This document shows positions 13,169-23,309 of a stretch of DNA of 64,000 nt, one piece after another. Below the pieces are notes generated by a model that had not been told where the DNA came from, did no database searches, and saw only the letters and a program-made list of their open reading frames with translations. This DNA comes from Microcebus murinus (lineage: Eukaryota; Chordata; Mammalia; Primates; Cheirogaleidae), in the NCBI RefSeq assembly GCF_040939455.1, contig NC_134117.1, forward strand, positions 47,399,001-47,463,000. The letters run 5' to 3'. The stretch's first letter is position 1. The number at the start of each line of letters is the position of its first letter. The translations under genes and the position numbers were made by a program.

Positions 13169-13503
13169 GGCCGGGCGCTGTGGCTCACGCCTGTAATCCT
13201 AGCTCTTGGGAGGCCGAGGCGGGCGGATTGCTCAAGGTCAGGAGTTCAAAACCAGCCTGAGCAAGAGCGAGACCCCGTCTCTACTATAAATAGAAAGAAA
13301 TTAATTGGCCAACTGATATATATATAAAAAATTAGCCGGGCATGGTGGCGCATGCCTGTAGTCCCAGCTACCCGGGAGGCTGAGGCAGAAGGATCACTCC
13401 AGCCCAGGAGTTTGAGGTTGCTGTGAGCTAGGCTGACGCCACGGCACTCACTCTAGCCTGGGCAACAAAGCGAGACTCTGTCTCAAAAAAAAAAAAAAAA
13501 TAA
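13169..13503 (+). mobile_element. Alu, lemur type, full length
   Basis: Complete dimer starting GGCCGGGCGCTGTGGCTCAC, with linker AATTAATTGGCCAACTGATA and a mixed A/AAT tail. TSD AATAAATAAGTTATA at 13152-13166 is repeated at about 13504-13518, partly blended with the tail. Confidence 0.95.
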
Positions 13504-14559
13504 ATAAATAAATAAGTTATAAAGCACTGGGGAAACAGAGAGGAAGGAGAAACTACCCTGTTTTATTGCTACTGAATCTTCTCTATGTGAAAAGCACCAT
13601 ATTTCATGCACTCTTAAGAAAGGGAAACACTTTGTATGGAGAGACTGCAGGGGTCACCCCCCTCAACAGCAAAAGTTGGAAAGCCCAAAGGGCATATCCT
13701 CAGTGTAGAGGCAAATGAGAAAAAAACCTTCTATGCATAGACATTCAGGAAGAAACTTTGGCTATTTCGACCTGGCCCTGGGTGGAAGGTGGAAAAATAA
13801 ATCCTCCCTGAAAATTACAGCCACAAATAGGTTCTCATGCTGTTTGTGGTCTGAATTTACTCCACCAAAGTGGCTCAAAAAACTTCAAGGAGAGAATTTA
13901 ATTTAAAGCGGTCTCAGTTGGGTGTGGATCCATGTGACAGGGAGAAGCAAACTCAAATCCTCTTTAGAAAAACTTGACTCCAATCCAAGCTGACAGCAAT
14001 TGATAAGACTCCCTGGGCTCTAACTGCATCTCAATTTCAGTGGTATTAAATATGAAAAAATATGCATCACAGAAATAATGAAATACAGTCACTCCTTGGG
14101 AGAGAACGGATCAATGTGCCTTAGAATTAAGCCTCTAGGCCTCAAAAGCTAAATCACGTAGAAAATAAAAGGAGAAAACAGCATTGATAGAAGCAGATGC
14201 AAATTGTATGTGCCGGTCCTCCATCTACTCTTCTGTCCACACTAAAAGTGCAGGACAGGAGCTGTGCCCTTCACAAAAGTTCTCACTGTCACGTGTCCTG
14301 GGGACATCCTGGCTAACTCAGGCTTCTTGAAATTAGGGGCTAAATGCAGGTCACCACAGTGTCCAGTCCTGAGCACAGTGCCTGGTGTGGAGCATGCGTA
14401 GTTGTCTTATCAGATTAGGGCTCCACCCTCATGGCCCCATTTAATCTTAGTTACCTCCTTAAAGGCCCTAATCTACACATATAAGAGATCCTTCATGGAT
14501 CCCTTCTGAAGAAATTGATATCTCTAGCCTTCCAGGTATTCCGCTCTATTTTATAACAT
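13504..14559. other. Single-copy DNA
   Basis: No gene or repeat is recognised. Short open frames lack domains. Confidence 0.45.
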
Positions 14560-14852
14560 CTAAATGAAAAGACAGGAAGTGCTGAGAGGTGGCAAGGATG
14601 TGGAGCAGCTGTGGCACTCATACACTGTTGGGAGCGCACGCTGGTGCAACCATCTGGCAAACTCCTTGGCAGCCTGTCAAAGCTGAACATATGCATACCC
14701 TGTGCTATATTTACATATGACCCAGAAAGTCTGCTCCTAGGTATTTAGCCAACAGAAATACATCCATATGTTCACCAAAAGACACAGAAAAAATGTCCAG
14801 AGCGGCACTATTTTTAATAGCTCCAATCTAGAAACTCCCTAAATGCCTATCG
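14560..14852 (+). mobile_element. L1M fragment, ORF2 3' end (part 1)
   Basis: Text such as GGCAAGGATGTGGAGCAGCT, CATACACTGTTGGGAGCGCA, GAACATATGCATACCCTGTG and CTCCTAGGTATTTAGCCAAC matches the distal ORF2 of old mammalian L1 (L1M group). The L1 is interrupted at about 14852 and resumes at 15305. Confidence 0.88.
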
Positions 14853-15304
14853 TGGTTTTAGATCGGTCTGGTCCAAATACTTAGGCTGTCTGTCATGATG
14901 TTTCAGATGACTGCACTTATAAAACTGGGTGTTACCTAATCACCAACCACAGGGATAGGTGTTTGTACATTTCACCTTTTGACCTCTTTCGTTATGAATA
15001 TGGTTCGTCTGCTCATAATTGTTGTACCCATGCCACTGTCGTTAATATACCTGTGTGTTTGCGTTGGCAAAAATATGTATGTTATTATGCCTATTTTATT
15101 CTGTAAAGTGGCCTAGGAAATGCTCTGTCGTGGTTTTATGTGTTTCTCAAATAAATGTCCTTTAAAAAATGTAAACAAATGTCTTTGAAAGACTTTTTTA
15201 AAATTATTTTTTCCAGAATTATATTTTTGGGATTTTGATCTTTTAGGATTTCAACATTCAAGATTATAGCATTTGGGATTGTGTATTTTGGGATTATGGC
15301 CCAG
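14853..15304. mobile_element. Unassigned ~450-bp insertion in L1M
   Basis: L1M sequence stops after AAATGCCTATC and resumes at TCAAAAAAACCAAAAGATGA, so this block is a later insertion. Its right end has a spaced series of GGGATT/GGATT words (15228-15300: TTGGGATTTTGATC, TTAGGATTTC, TTGGGATTGTG, TTGGGATTATGG). It has no Alu, L1, MIR or LTR text that I know. A nonautonomous DNA transposon is a reasonable guess; I see no clear TIR or TSD. Confidence 0.5.
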
Positions 15305-15955
15305 ACCTGGGGAGATGTTGGTCAAAAAAACCAAAAGATGAATAAATCAATTTGTGGTATATTCACTCAATGACATACTACACAGCAATGGAAATGGATG
15401 ATCTATATTTACATGTGACCATATAGATGAATCTTCTAAACATAACGTTAAATGAAACAGGAGTGTACCAGCGTGGGTGGATGTGGTGGGAACAGTCCAC
15501 CCCAGGTGTAGGCAATTAAAGGTGTGCATTGTCTGCAGAAAATTAAAAACAATGATAAAACTGAATAAAAATCAGTTTTTCTTTTTCTTTTTTAAAAAAT
15601 ACCATGTGCTATTGGTTCTATTGTGATAAAATACTCCTTCCTGCTGGGGCAGAACACTCCTTCCCCCACTTCATCACCGGAGTGAGACAAACCTGCCACC
15701 AAAGGGCACGTACGGTGTGATTCCATTTCAGAGTACAAAAACAGGCAAAGCTAATCTATGCTGTCAGCAGTTGGGATAGTTTTCTAAACCACTGGGGAGG
15801 TGACTAGAACAAAGCCTGTGGGGATTCTAGGGGCTGGGAATGCCCTGCCTGTTGGCACAAGGGTTGTGTCTGATTTATGAAAATGCACTGAGCTGTTCCT
15901 TGTGATCTGTGCACTTCTATATATATTACACCCCAATAAAAAGTTTTTAGAAAGC
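15305..15955 (+). mobile_element. L1M fragment, 3' end (part 2)
   Basis: Resumes the L1M above: TTTGTGGTATATTCACTCAA, ACAGCAATGGAAATGGATGA, then GTGTGATTCCATTTCAGAGT and ATATATTACACCCCAATAAA at the 3' end. A second insertion of about 220 bp splits it at 15462-15684. Confidence 0.85.
15462..15684. mobile_element. Unassigned ~220-bp insertion in L1M
   Basis: The L1M text GTTAAATGAAACAGGAGTG breaks off and restarts after GGAGTGAGACAAACCTGCCA. GGAGTG occurs at both junctions and may be a short TSD. The inserted DNA is AT-rich in the middle (TTAAAAACAATGATAAAACT) and I cannot place it. Confidence 0.4.
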
Positions 15956-16610
15956 GACATTTTTTTTAAAAAAATTAGATATCCTTAAGAATCATCATTT
16001 TGCCCAGGAATTTATTTCTGGCTCGATTTTGGAAGGAAACCTTTTTGTCTGCTTCACTGGAAATTTCCACCAGGATTACTCAGCAGCCTACAACAGAAGG
16101 TTTGAGAATCGATCCCTAAAAACTCAACACGGACAGTTATTGAGTGGCTGCCACGAGGAAGAAATACTGAGTGTCATGGTTTGATGATAAGATAGAGGAG
16201 CTGCCTCTTGCTGTGAAGGAAAACTGACTTAAACAAGCAGTTGAACTCGTTGGGACTTAAGTAAATGAAACCAGGCATTTACCTTTGAACACAGATGGCA
16301 GAAAACCTGTAGTATCCCCCCTTTCCCATTTCTGTGGAGTGTGAGTTCTTTCTGAGGTCACTAACTTTGCAGAAGAGGAACAGAGCTGGAGCCCGGGAGA
16401 ATGAAAGTGGGTGGGTGGAGCAGACAGAGACCCAAAGAAGGAGCCAGAAAAAGGGCAGAAAGAGGAGAGAGTTGTGGCTCCTTCTGTCCTCGTCACTCAG
16501 CGCGGGTAGAGAGATAAACCAGAACCAAACCATCATTTACTGTCACTGAGTAAGAGAAAGGACATCTCTTCACTTTAATAAAAAGTAGGAATGATGTAGG
16601 GTTCCTTTTT
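15956..16610. other. Single-copy DNA
   Basis: No gene or repeat is recognised. Overlapping frames on both strands at 16257-16549 have no recognisable domain. Confidence 0.45.
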
Positions 16611-16659
16611 TTTTTTTATTTTATTATCTTTTTTTTTTTCAATCTCTCTCAGCTGAGCA
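16611..16659 (-). mobile_element. 49-bp retroposed insertion with exact TSD
   Basis: TAGGGTTCCTTTTT occurs at 16597-16610 and again at 16660-16673. The 49 bases between start with a T-rich run (an A tail on the minus strand) and end CTCAGCTGAGCA. The pattern is that of a target-primed insertion truncated to almost nothing. The source transcript cannot be told. Confidence 0.7.
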
Positions 16660-16740
16660 TAGGGTTCCTTTTTAAACATTGAACAAGTTTAACTTTGTGA
16701 AAAATCCACTTTAGCTTTATTGGTAAAAAATTCACTTTTT

Positions 16741-16908
16741 TTTTTATTTTGGCATATTATGGGGGTACAAATTTTAAGGTTTCAATAAATGCCCTTTCCC
16801 CCCTCCCCCCACAAGTCTGAGTTTCCAGCGTGACCACCCCCCAGATGGTGCACATCTCACTCATTATGTATGTATACACCCGCTCCCCTCCCCCCTCCCC
16901 CCTGCCCC
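16741..16908 (-). mobile_element. 5'-truncated lemur L1, 3' UTR only
   Basis: The insert carries GGCATATTATGGGGGTACAA, CCCCCAGATGGTGCACATCT and a C-rich block, matching the 3' UTR of the L1 at 34945-42412. Flanking AAAATTCACTTTTT (about 16727-16740 and 16909-16923) is the TSD. About 170 bp were inserted. Confidence 0.88.
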
Positions 16909-16937
16909 CAAAATTCACTTTTTAAAATACATATTTC

Positions 16938-17246
16938 TTTCTTTCTTTCTTTTTCTTTTTTTTTTTTTTTTGAGACAGAGTCTCACTCTGTTGCCCAGGC
17001 TAGAGTGCTTGGGCCTAGCTCACAGCAACTTCAAACTCCTGGGTTGAAGGGATCCTCTTGCCCCAGCCTCTTGAGTAGCTGGGACTACAGGTGCATGCCA
17101 CCATGCCCGGCTAATTTTTCTATTTGTAGTAGAGATGGGGGTCTCACTTTTGCTTAAGCTGGTCCTGAACTTCTGAGCTCAAGCTATCCTCCTGCCTCGG
17201 CCTCCCAGAGTTCTAGGATTACAGGTGTGAGCCACATTGTCCGGCC
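16938..17246 (-). mobile_element. Alu, truncated linker form
   Basis: Long T/TTTC-rich tail (ATTTCTTTCTTTCTTTCTTT), right arm lacking the CACGGCACTCA motif, and a short linker without AATTAATTGGCC. TSD AAAATACATATTTCTT / AAAATATGTATTTCTT flanks it. Confidence 0.92.
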
Positions 17247-17327
17247 AAAATATGTATTTCTTGTATTCTCCTGTGAAGGTAAAAAGTTCATCACTGTCTG
17301 ATGTTTGAGAGGGACCACTGCTATAGG

Positions 17328-17520
17328 TCAGGGGTTGACCAGCTTTTTCCATAAGGGTGAGATAATAAGTATTTCGGGCTTTGGGGAGCCACGCTCTCTG
17401 CCGTGACTACTCAGCTCTGACATTAGCATGAGAGCAGCCATGGACAGTATGTAAATGAATGGGAATGGCTGTGTTCCAACAAAACCTTATTTGTGGACAC
17501 TAAAATTCATTTGATTTATT
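17328..17520. mobile_element. Nonautonomous hAT-type DNA transposon, copy 1
   Basis: Starts CAGGGGTTGACCAGC and contains ATAATAAGTATTTCGGGCTT, CGTGACTACTCAGCTCTGAC and GGCTGTGTTCCAACAAAACC. The same family, in the same order, occurs at 28733-28960. It matches a MER-type hAT consensus that I remember, though not by name. The far end is truncated. Confidence 0.7.
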
Positions 17521-17785
17521 GGGTCATGAGATATTATTCTTGGTTTGATTTCTCCCCCAACCACTTAAAAAAGTAAAAGCCATTCTTAGTTTGTAGAAGT
17601 AAGCTGTGCAACTCAAGTGGTGGGCTAGCTCAAGTCTGGATTCCAAGGCTTTATTCCGACCTCTCCACCTTCACTCGAGCAGTTTCTGTTGCATGCCCCG
17701 CCCTCCTGGCTTCAATGTACTAACTCTTCTTTCTGGTCTTTCTTCTTCTTCATAAGCTCTTCTACTTCCACCTCCTCATTGAGGT

Positions 17786-18118
17786 TTTTTTTTTTTTTTT
17801 TTTTGAGACAGACTCTCACTCTGTTGCCCTGGCTAGAGTGCTGTGGCATCAGCCTAGCTCACAGCAACCTCAAACTCCTGGGCTCAGCGATCCTTCTGCC
17901 TCAGCCTGCCAAGTAGCTGGGACTACAGGCATGCGCCACCATGCCCGGCTAATTTTTTCTATGTATTTTTAGTTGGCCAATTAATTTCTTGCTATTTTTA
18001 ATAGAGATGGGGTCTGGCTCTTGCTCAGGCTGGTTTTGAATTCCTGACCTTGAGTGATCCACCCACCTTGGCCTCCCAAAGTGCTAGGATTACAGATGTG
18101 AGCCACTGTGCCCAGCCT
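17786..18118 (-). mobile_element. Alu, lemur type
   Basis: Poly-T tail from about 17786, linker TTAGTTGGCCAATTAATTTC, complete left arm ending at GCCCAGCC. A short TTGAGGTTTT/CTGAGTTTT match may be the TSD. Confidence 0.94.
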
Positions 18119-18185
18119 GAGTTTTGCCAAACATGCTAGGTAGCTCTCTTTCTCATGCTGGCTCACGGTGGCTCTGCCTTTTGTT

Positions 18186-18650
18186 AGCCAGAGAGGACCT
18201 TGGGCAAATTAACATCTCTAAGTCTCAGTGTCTCACCTGGAAAGTGGGTATTATATTAGTACCTACCTCAAGGTACTGTGTGTACATGTGTAGTAACACA
18301 TTGACTGCCATGCCAGGGGAAAAAAGCACAACATTTTCCCTTGGGACCACATTGTTTTATTATGAAAATAGCATACAAACTTTGAAAACAAAATGATCCT
18401 TTCTAATTTAATGAAAAATTTGTTATTTTTTGTTGTTTTCTGTGCCTGAGTTATATGCAACTTGAAAAAGAGTCCACATGCCCCCCAAGGTAAAGAGATG
18501 TATGAGTTACATATGCTTCACGAGGCCCTGGGCTCAAAATTAGTGTGAGTTAAATACAACTCACATGTCAGTTAATGTGTTAAGTGAGACAGTGAATATA
18601 AAGCACTTAACCCAGTGCCAGGAGTACTTTAAGTGCTCATTAATGTTATT
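18186..18650 (+). mobile_element. MIR SINE split by a MITE
   Basis: MIR core at 18186-18292 (GGACCTTGGGCAAATTAACA, then TATTAGTACCTACCTCAAGG) resumes at 18580 with TTAAGTGAGACAG and AAAGCACTTAACCCAGTGCC through CTCATTAATGTT. Removing 18297-18579 plus one TTAA restores a contiguous MIR. Confidence 0.85.
18297..18579. mobile_element. piggyBac-like MITE (283 bp)
   Basis: Ends are CACATTGACTGCCATG on the left and CATGTCAGTTAATGTG on the right; as inverted repeats they match at 14 of 16 positions. The right flank is TTAA (18580-18583) and the left is GTAA (18293-18296), one change from TTAA, which fits the TTAA target duplication typical of piggyBac elements. The host MIR consensus has TTAA at that spot, as I recall it. 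There is no transposase frame, so the element is nonautonomous. Lemur-specific piggyBac families have been described in mouse lemur; whether this is one of them needs a search. Confidence 0.75.
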
Positions 18651-18696
18651 TAAATCAAGCACTTACATTATTTGAGTGCTTCGTATACTAGTTTTT

Positions 18697-18780
18697 ATTT
18701 ATTTTTTATTTTTTTATTTTAGCATATTATGGGGGTACAAGTGTTAAGGTTACTTATATTGCCCATGCCCCCCTCCCTCT
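18697..18780 (-). mobile_element. 84-bp truncated lemur L1 3' end
   Basis: Contains TAGCATATTATGGGGGTACA and a short C-rich end, i.e. the last ~50 bases of the lemur L1 3' UTR plus the tail. GTATACTAGTTTT at 18683-18695 is repeated exactly at 18781-18793 (TSD). It is an extremely 5'-truncated L1 insertion. Confidence 0.88.
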
Positions 18781-18793
18781 GTATACTAGTTTT

Positions 18794-19463
18794 GCTCCTT
18801 CATTTAAAGTTTCCTGGAATGTGATATTTTTCTTGTGTTCTTACAACAACTAGAGCCTAGAGCTCTATTTTAAGCAGGTGCTATAAATATTGAAAGTCAA
18901 AAATTAGTTAAATTTGAGAAAATTTAAATTATTAGAAATAATTATACAGGAAGAGGCAGGAATTGTAGAAGCAGCCAGGCTGTTGCTGTCACTGGAAACT
19001 ATAGGGCAGGCTAGTATGGCGTCCCTGGGCTCTCAATTTAGTGGCTCTTCACAGCCCTGTTCTTTAAGTATTTGATCCAGATCAGCTGGGGAAAGGTTAA
19101 ACACTCTTTGTGGGGAAGACAGAGCTGGCTACTCAGCCTTTTCTCTGTTACCAAGAGCACTTCCACTCTAGCCCCAAACTTGTTCAACTCTCCCTACAAA
19201 TCAAACTCAGATGTTAACTGGACTCACTCTCCTTAGGCAGTTTAGTGACCATTGGTTACCACCTTTATACATCCCCATGGGATTTTACTAAACTGCTCCT
19301 AGTGACTTATTAAAGTATTCCTTCCCACTACATGGCACATGCTCTTCATGGAAGAAATGTCAGTAAATACAACATTCTCTTACCCGGTTACGTTTTTTGT
19401 GGTATCTCAGTGCTGCCCTGCCTCTTAATCCAGCTCAGTTTGCAGAATGCACATTGCTAGTAG
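18794..19463. other. Single-copy DNA
   Basis: No gene or repeat is recognised. Confidence 0.5.
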
Positions 19464-20026
19464 TATAACAGAGGTAAAGGTCTACAAAAAGGGCAAAATG
19501 TTTTACAATTTGTCTCTTTTAAAATTCCCCACTGGGAATTAAAACCTGCATTCCTGCCCAAGTCCAGTAATCAAAGGGGCAGATAAATGTTCTTTGTTCT
19601 TTGTTTTCTAGTATCTTAAACCACAGGAGATGGCTCAACAGAATCCTGCGGAGATCACAAGATCATCTTCACTGGAGATAAGATTGACCAAAACCACCCA
19701 CTACAGTTAAACAACAATAGCCAAGGCCATGACATGTGACACTGGTCACATAGTCCTGAGCCCAACCTCTGAAAACCGCCCTTTAAAAAACCCTATATTT
19801 CATCTTCTACAGTTGTCTTAAAATAAAAAAAAATAAAAAAATAAAAAATAAAAAGCCCTATATCTCTGTTAAAGGCAGGAGGCAGTTTTTTGAGATTCGA
19901 GTCTGCTGCCCTCCTCATTTGCTGGCAAATTAATAAACTTCTCTTTCCTTTTCCTCAAACCACTTTTCCTCATTCTTTGTTCTTACACATTCGGCCTCAG
20001 GGACAAGTACTGAACTTCGGGAACAG
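19464..20026 (+). mobile_element. Solo LTR, family A, copy 2
   Basis: Same family as 1341-1798 and 20613-21059. Starts TATAACAGAGG and ends GGGAACA. The 4-bp sequence GTAG abuts both ends (19460-19463 and 20027-20030), a class I retrovirus-type TSD, so this is a complete solo LTR. An A-rich simple tract (AAATAAAAAAATAAAAAATA, near 19825-19855) has been added within it, making this copy longer. CTGGCAAATTAATAAACTTC carries an AATAAA polyadenylation signal. Confidence 0.85.
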
Positions 20027-20462
20027 TAGGTTTTGACAAAAAGGAGAATCAAAACTATCCCCTTGGGGAGGATAATGCAGAGTATTTGTCTCAGATTTGG
20101 TCTTCTGGTTCAGACTTGGGAGAGAGGGACGGCAAGCGGAGATGAAAGTGTTTCAGAAGATGCTCTGTGAGATGTTGGGATACATTGCCATTTGGATGTC
20201 GGTTGGGTGAGAGAGGCATTCTCCCCACTTTTATACCTCTCCATGCGGTGTCACTGCCCGAGGGTGGGCAGCAGATGTTGTCACTTTGCCTGAAGGAGAG
20301 GGGACAGACAGTGGACTTCAGAGGTGTGGCAAGTGTCACCTGGAAATTTGTGGCTGAAGAAAGCATGGGCAATAAACTTGGGACCCAAGGGTTTGTCCAC
20401 TGGAAATCCAAAAATATAGTGAAGGCACGAAAACTATTGGTGTGGGCAGTATGTGGACATGG
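20027..20462. other. Single-copy DNA between solo LTRs
   Basis: This is not retroviral internal sequence: no PBS follows the upstream LTR and no gag or pol is seen. Open frames on both strands (20091-20505) carry no recognisable domain. Confidence 0.5.
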
Positions 20463-20612
20463 GAAACATGGAGCGTTGGAGTCAGATTCTCTCTCCACTT
20501 ACTAACAACCCTGGACTGTTTCGCTTTCCAGAAAATAGAGATAATGATAATACCTATTATATAGAAATGATGAAAAGTTTCAATAAGATAATACATGTGA
20601 AGCATGTGGTAA
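20463..20612 (+). mobile_element. MIR SINE, interrupted by an LTR
   Basis: TTGGAGTCAGATTCTCTCTC, then AAATAGAGATAATGATAATA and AATAAGATAATACATGTGAA, follow MIR order. The element is cut at 20612 by the next solo LTR. Confidence 0.7.
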
Positions 20613-21059
20613 TGTAACAGAGGGAACAGCCTGAAAAAGGGTAAAATGTTTTATGAGTTGTCTGTCTCTTTACACCACCCCCACTCTTCTTGAGAATTAA
20701 AGCCTGCGTTCCTGCCCGAGGCCAATGATCAGAAGGGCAGGGGAGGGTTCTCTGTTCTTTGTCCCACAGGAGATTGCTCAACAGAATTGTCTGGGCAGAG
20801 GTCATGAGATTATCTTTACCAGAGATGGGGCTGATCAGGACCCTCAGCTATAGCTGAGCAGCAATAGCCCCACGCTGAAAACCCCTTTTGAAAGCTCCAT
20901 ATTTCTGCTTATAGATAGGGGTATAGTACTTTAAGACGAGAGTCTCTCATCTTCCTCATTTGCTGGCAAATTAATAAATTGCCCTTTTCTTCTCCTCAAA
21001 CCATTTGTCCTTGCTCTTCTGATGTGGCCTTGAGGACAACAGCTGAACGTTTGGTAACA
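20613..21059 (+). mobile_element. Solo LTR, family A, copy 3
   Basis: Starts TGTAACAGAGGGAACAGCC and ends TTTGGTAACA. It aligns by eye with the two other copies over its whole length and contains AATTAATAAATTGCCC with a polyadenylation signal. Its upstream flank is host MIR, so it is an independent insertion and not the partner LTR of a deleted provirus. The TSD is not clean (GTAA before, GTGG after). Confidence 0.8.
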
Positions 21060-21779
21060 GTGGGTGGTATTAAAATATCAGAAAGACACATGGGTCAGTA
21101 ACATAGGAGATATTCCTGGCTATGTGACCCCATTTGAATCTATAAAGAGTGGTCTGGTATTTAGACATATGAGTCACATGTGTTTCCATGTGCCTTGGGT
21201 GGCCATGAAATTAAGTGATTTTTTTTTTTTTGGTCCCTCAAAAACCACATCCCTTTAGTAGAAAACTACAGCAAATACCATGCAATATGTGAAAAGGACC
21301 ACTTATTTATTATCACTCCATGTCAGAAACCATCTGGACCATTTTCTTGCAGCAGATGTTTACCAAATTAACTTTGGAAACAGAGAATTCATGTAGGATA
21401 TTTCTGTTAGCACAATGAATGCAAGTAGGACAAAAGCAGATAAATTTTTTCAAAACAATATTAAGCCATATTATAGTCAGGTAAGAAACCATGGTGACTG
21501 CACACATTCTTATAATTTGCTCAGAGTGCTCAGGAAATGTCAATAAACAGTCTCTTAATTTAAAAGAGATTAATCTAGAAATGATCTGAAAGGTGAAAGG
21601 GCTTTAAAAACTTGACCCTGAAGACTTAAAAACATTTAAATTTAACTTATGTTGTTTATGGTAATGGGAATTATTAAGATATGCTTTCTGTTGTTTGTTA
21701 AGGAGTGTCTAATTTTCTTTTATTCACAAACACACTGTGCTAGAACTTGGGAATAAAAAGCCTATTAAGAATTAGCCTT
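21060..21779. other. Single-copy DNA
   Basis: No gene or repeat is recognised. A run of 11 T lies near 21220. Confidence 0.5.
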
Positions 21780-22104
21780 GGCCAAGTGAGGTGGCTCACG
21801 CCTGTAATCTTAGCACTCTGGGAGGCCAACACGGGCTGATCGCTCAAGGTCAGGAGTTCGAAACCAGCCTGAGCAAAAGCGAGACCCCCTCTCTACTATA
21901 AATAGAAAGAAATGAATTGGCCAACTATATATATAGAAAAAATTAGCCGGGCATGGTGGGGCATGCTTGTAGTCCCAGCTACTTGGGAGGCTGAGGCAGG
22001 AGGATCACTTGAACCCAGGAGTTTGAGGTTGCTGTGAGCTAGGCTGAAGTCATGGCACTCTAGCCCAGTGACAGAGTGAGACTCTGTCTCAAACAAATAA
22101 ACAA
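21780..22104 (+). mobile_element. Alu, lemur type
   Basis: Complete dimer with an AATTGGCCAACTATATATAT linker and a CAAATAAACAAGAAAA tail. It is somewhat diverged (CCAACACGGGCTGATCGC). The AATTAGCCTTGG/AATTAGACCAAGG similarity may be a worn TSD. Confidence 0.93.
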
Positions 22105-23309
22105 GAAAATTAGACCAAGGGCCAGGGAACACCTCTTGAAGGAGGTGAAACTTGACAGACTAGGGATAGTTTGCAAAACAAAAGCAGGCAGGGAGGGTGG
22201 GTCAGAGGTAAGATTATTAGCAACTTGTCTTTATTTTTGTAATCAACACAGACAGGACACTAAGATTATTATGACTATAAAATCGAAGAGTTGTAAAAAA
22301 TTTCAATCTCTAATGTTTTCAACAGGCCTGTATTTTCAAGTCCAATATTTGCGTTCTGTAGAGTCATAGAGTTCTAGAACATAAAAGGATATTTAGTATC
22401 TTTTTCATCTATTATCAATATTAAAAAATCTCTTTTTAAAATGCCTAAGCATCCGAATAGTTTCTGCAGAAGAACATAAAAGAAAAGAACAATAAAATTA
22501 TATCAATGTTTAAAAAATTTTTTAAAATTAAAGCAAAAACAAAAACAACAACAAAATAAAATGCCTAAGCAATAAATTTTTAGTATAGAACATTTAGATA
22601 AGTAAAAGAAGAAAAAAAAAATTTACCTTTAAACCTACTTCTGAGTTGTCATGAACATTTTGTAACTCAATTCTTGCAAATGCTCACACTTGATTCTTTC
22701 TTTGAGGTAAATTAGGGTTAACTCCAGGATAGGAATTGCAAATTTAAAGAAAATGCCCATTTTAAGGGCTTTGATGAATGTCAACAAATACGGAAGGAAA
22801 GATTGTATTCTGTCTTTGGAAGCCTGAGCTCTGGAGTAGGCTGCCTGAGCTTTCTCTATTGTCCACTGTTACTGGCTCTGACCCCTGGGCAGGTTGTGTA
22901 TCTTTCTAAGCTTTGACCCCTTTATTGACCAGTGGGGAATCTCTTTCAGCTTTGGTTCATCATCTGTCATTGTGCACAATGGAGGAATATCAACAAAAAT
23001 CTAAAGGCTTAAAGAATATAATATAAAAGAAGTGAACACTCCAAATCAATGGGAAGCTCTGCCCATGCAGTCATCCTGAGATCCAGCTTCTTTCCATGTT
23101 ATTTCTCCACCATCCTGGATTTTTGTTGAGTCTTTTTGTTATATAGTCTAGTCTTGCTCTATGGCACTTACCATGTAATCTATTCTACATGTGATTTTTG
23201 TCTATTTTATTCTGATTCCTATTGATTTGTGTCTATTGGATCAGAAACACCTTGAAGAAAGAGGTCATGACTTCTACTTTTGTACACCATGTTAGTGCTA
23301 AGGATATTC
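22105..23309. other. Single-copy, AT-rich
   Basis: No gene is recognised. 22805-22930 (AGCCTGAGCTCTGGAGTAGG, then CCCCTGGGCAGGTTGTG) looks like a badly worn MIR. Confidence 0.4.

Noticed and set aside
19464..21059. Collapsed provirus with two LTRs
   Set aside because: The spacer holds a MIR and no PBS, gag or pol, and the first LTR carries its own GTAG duplication.
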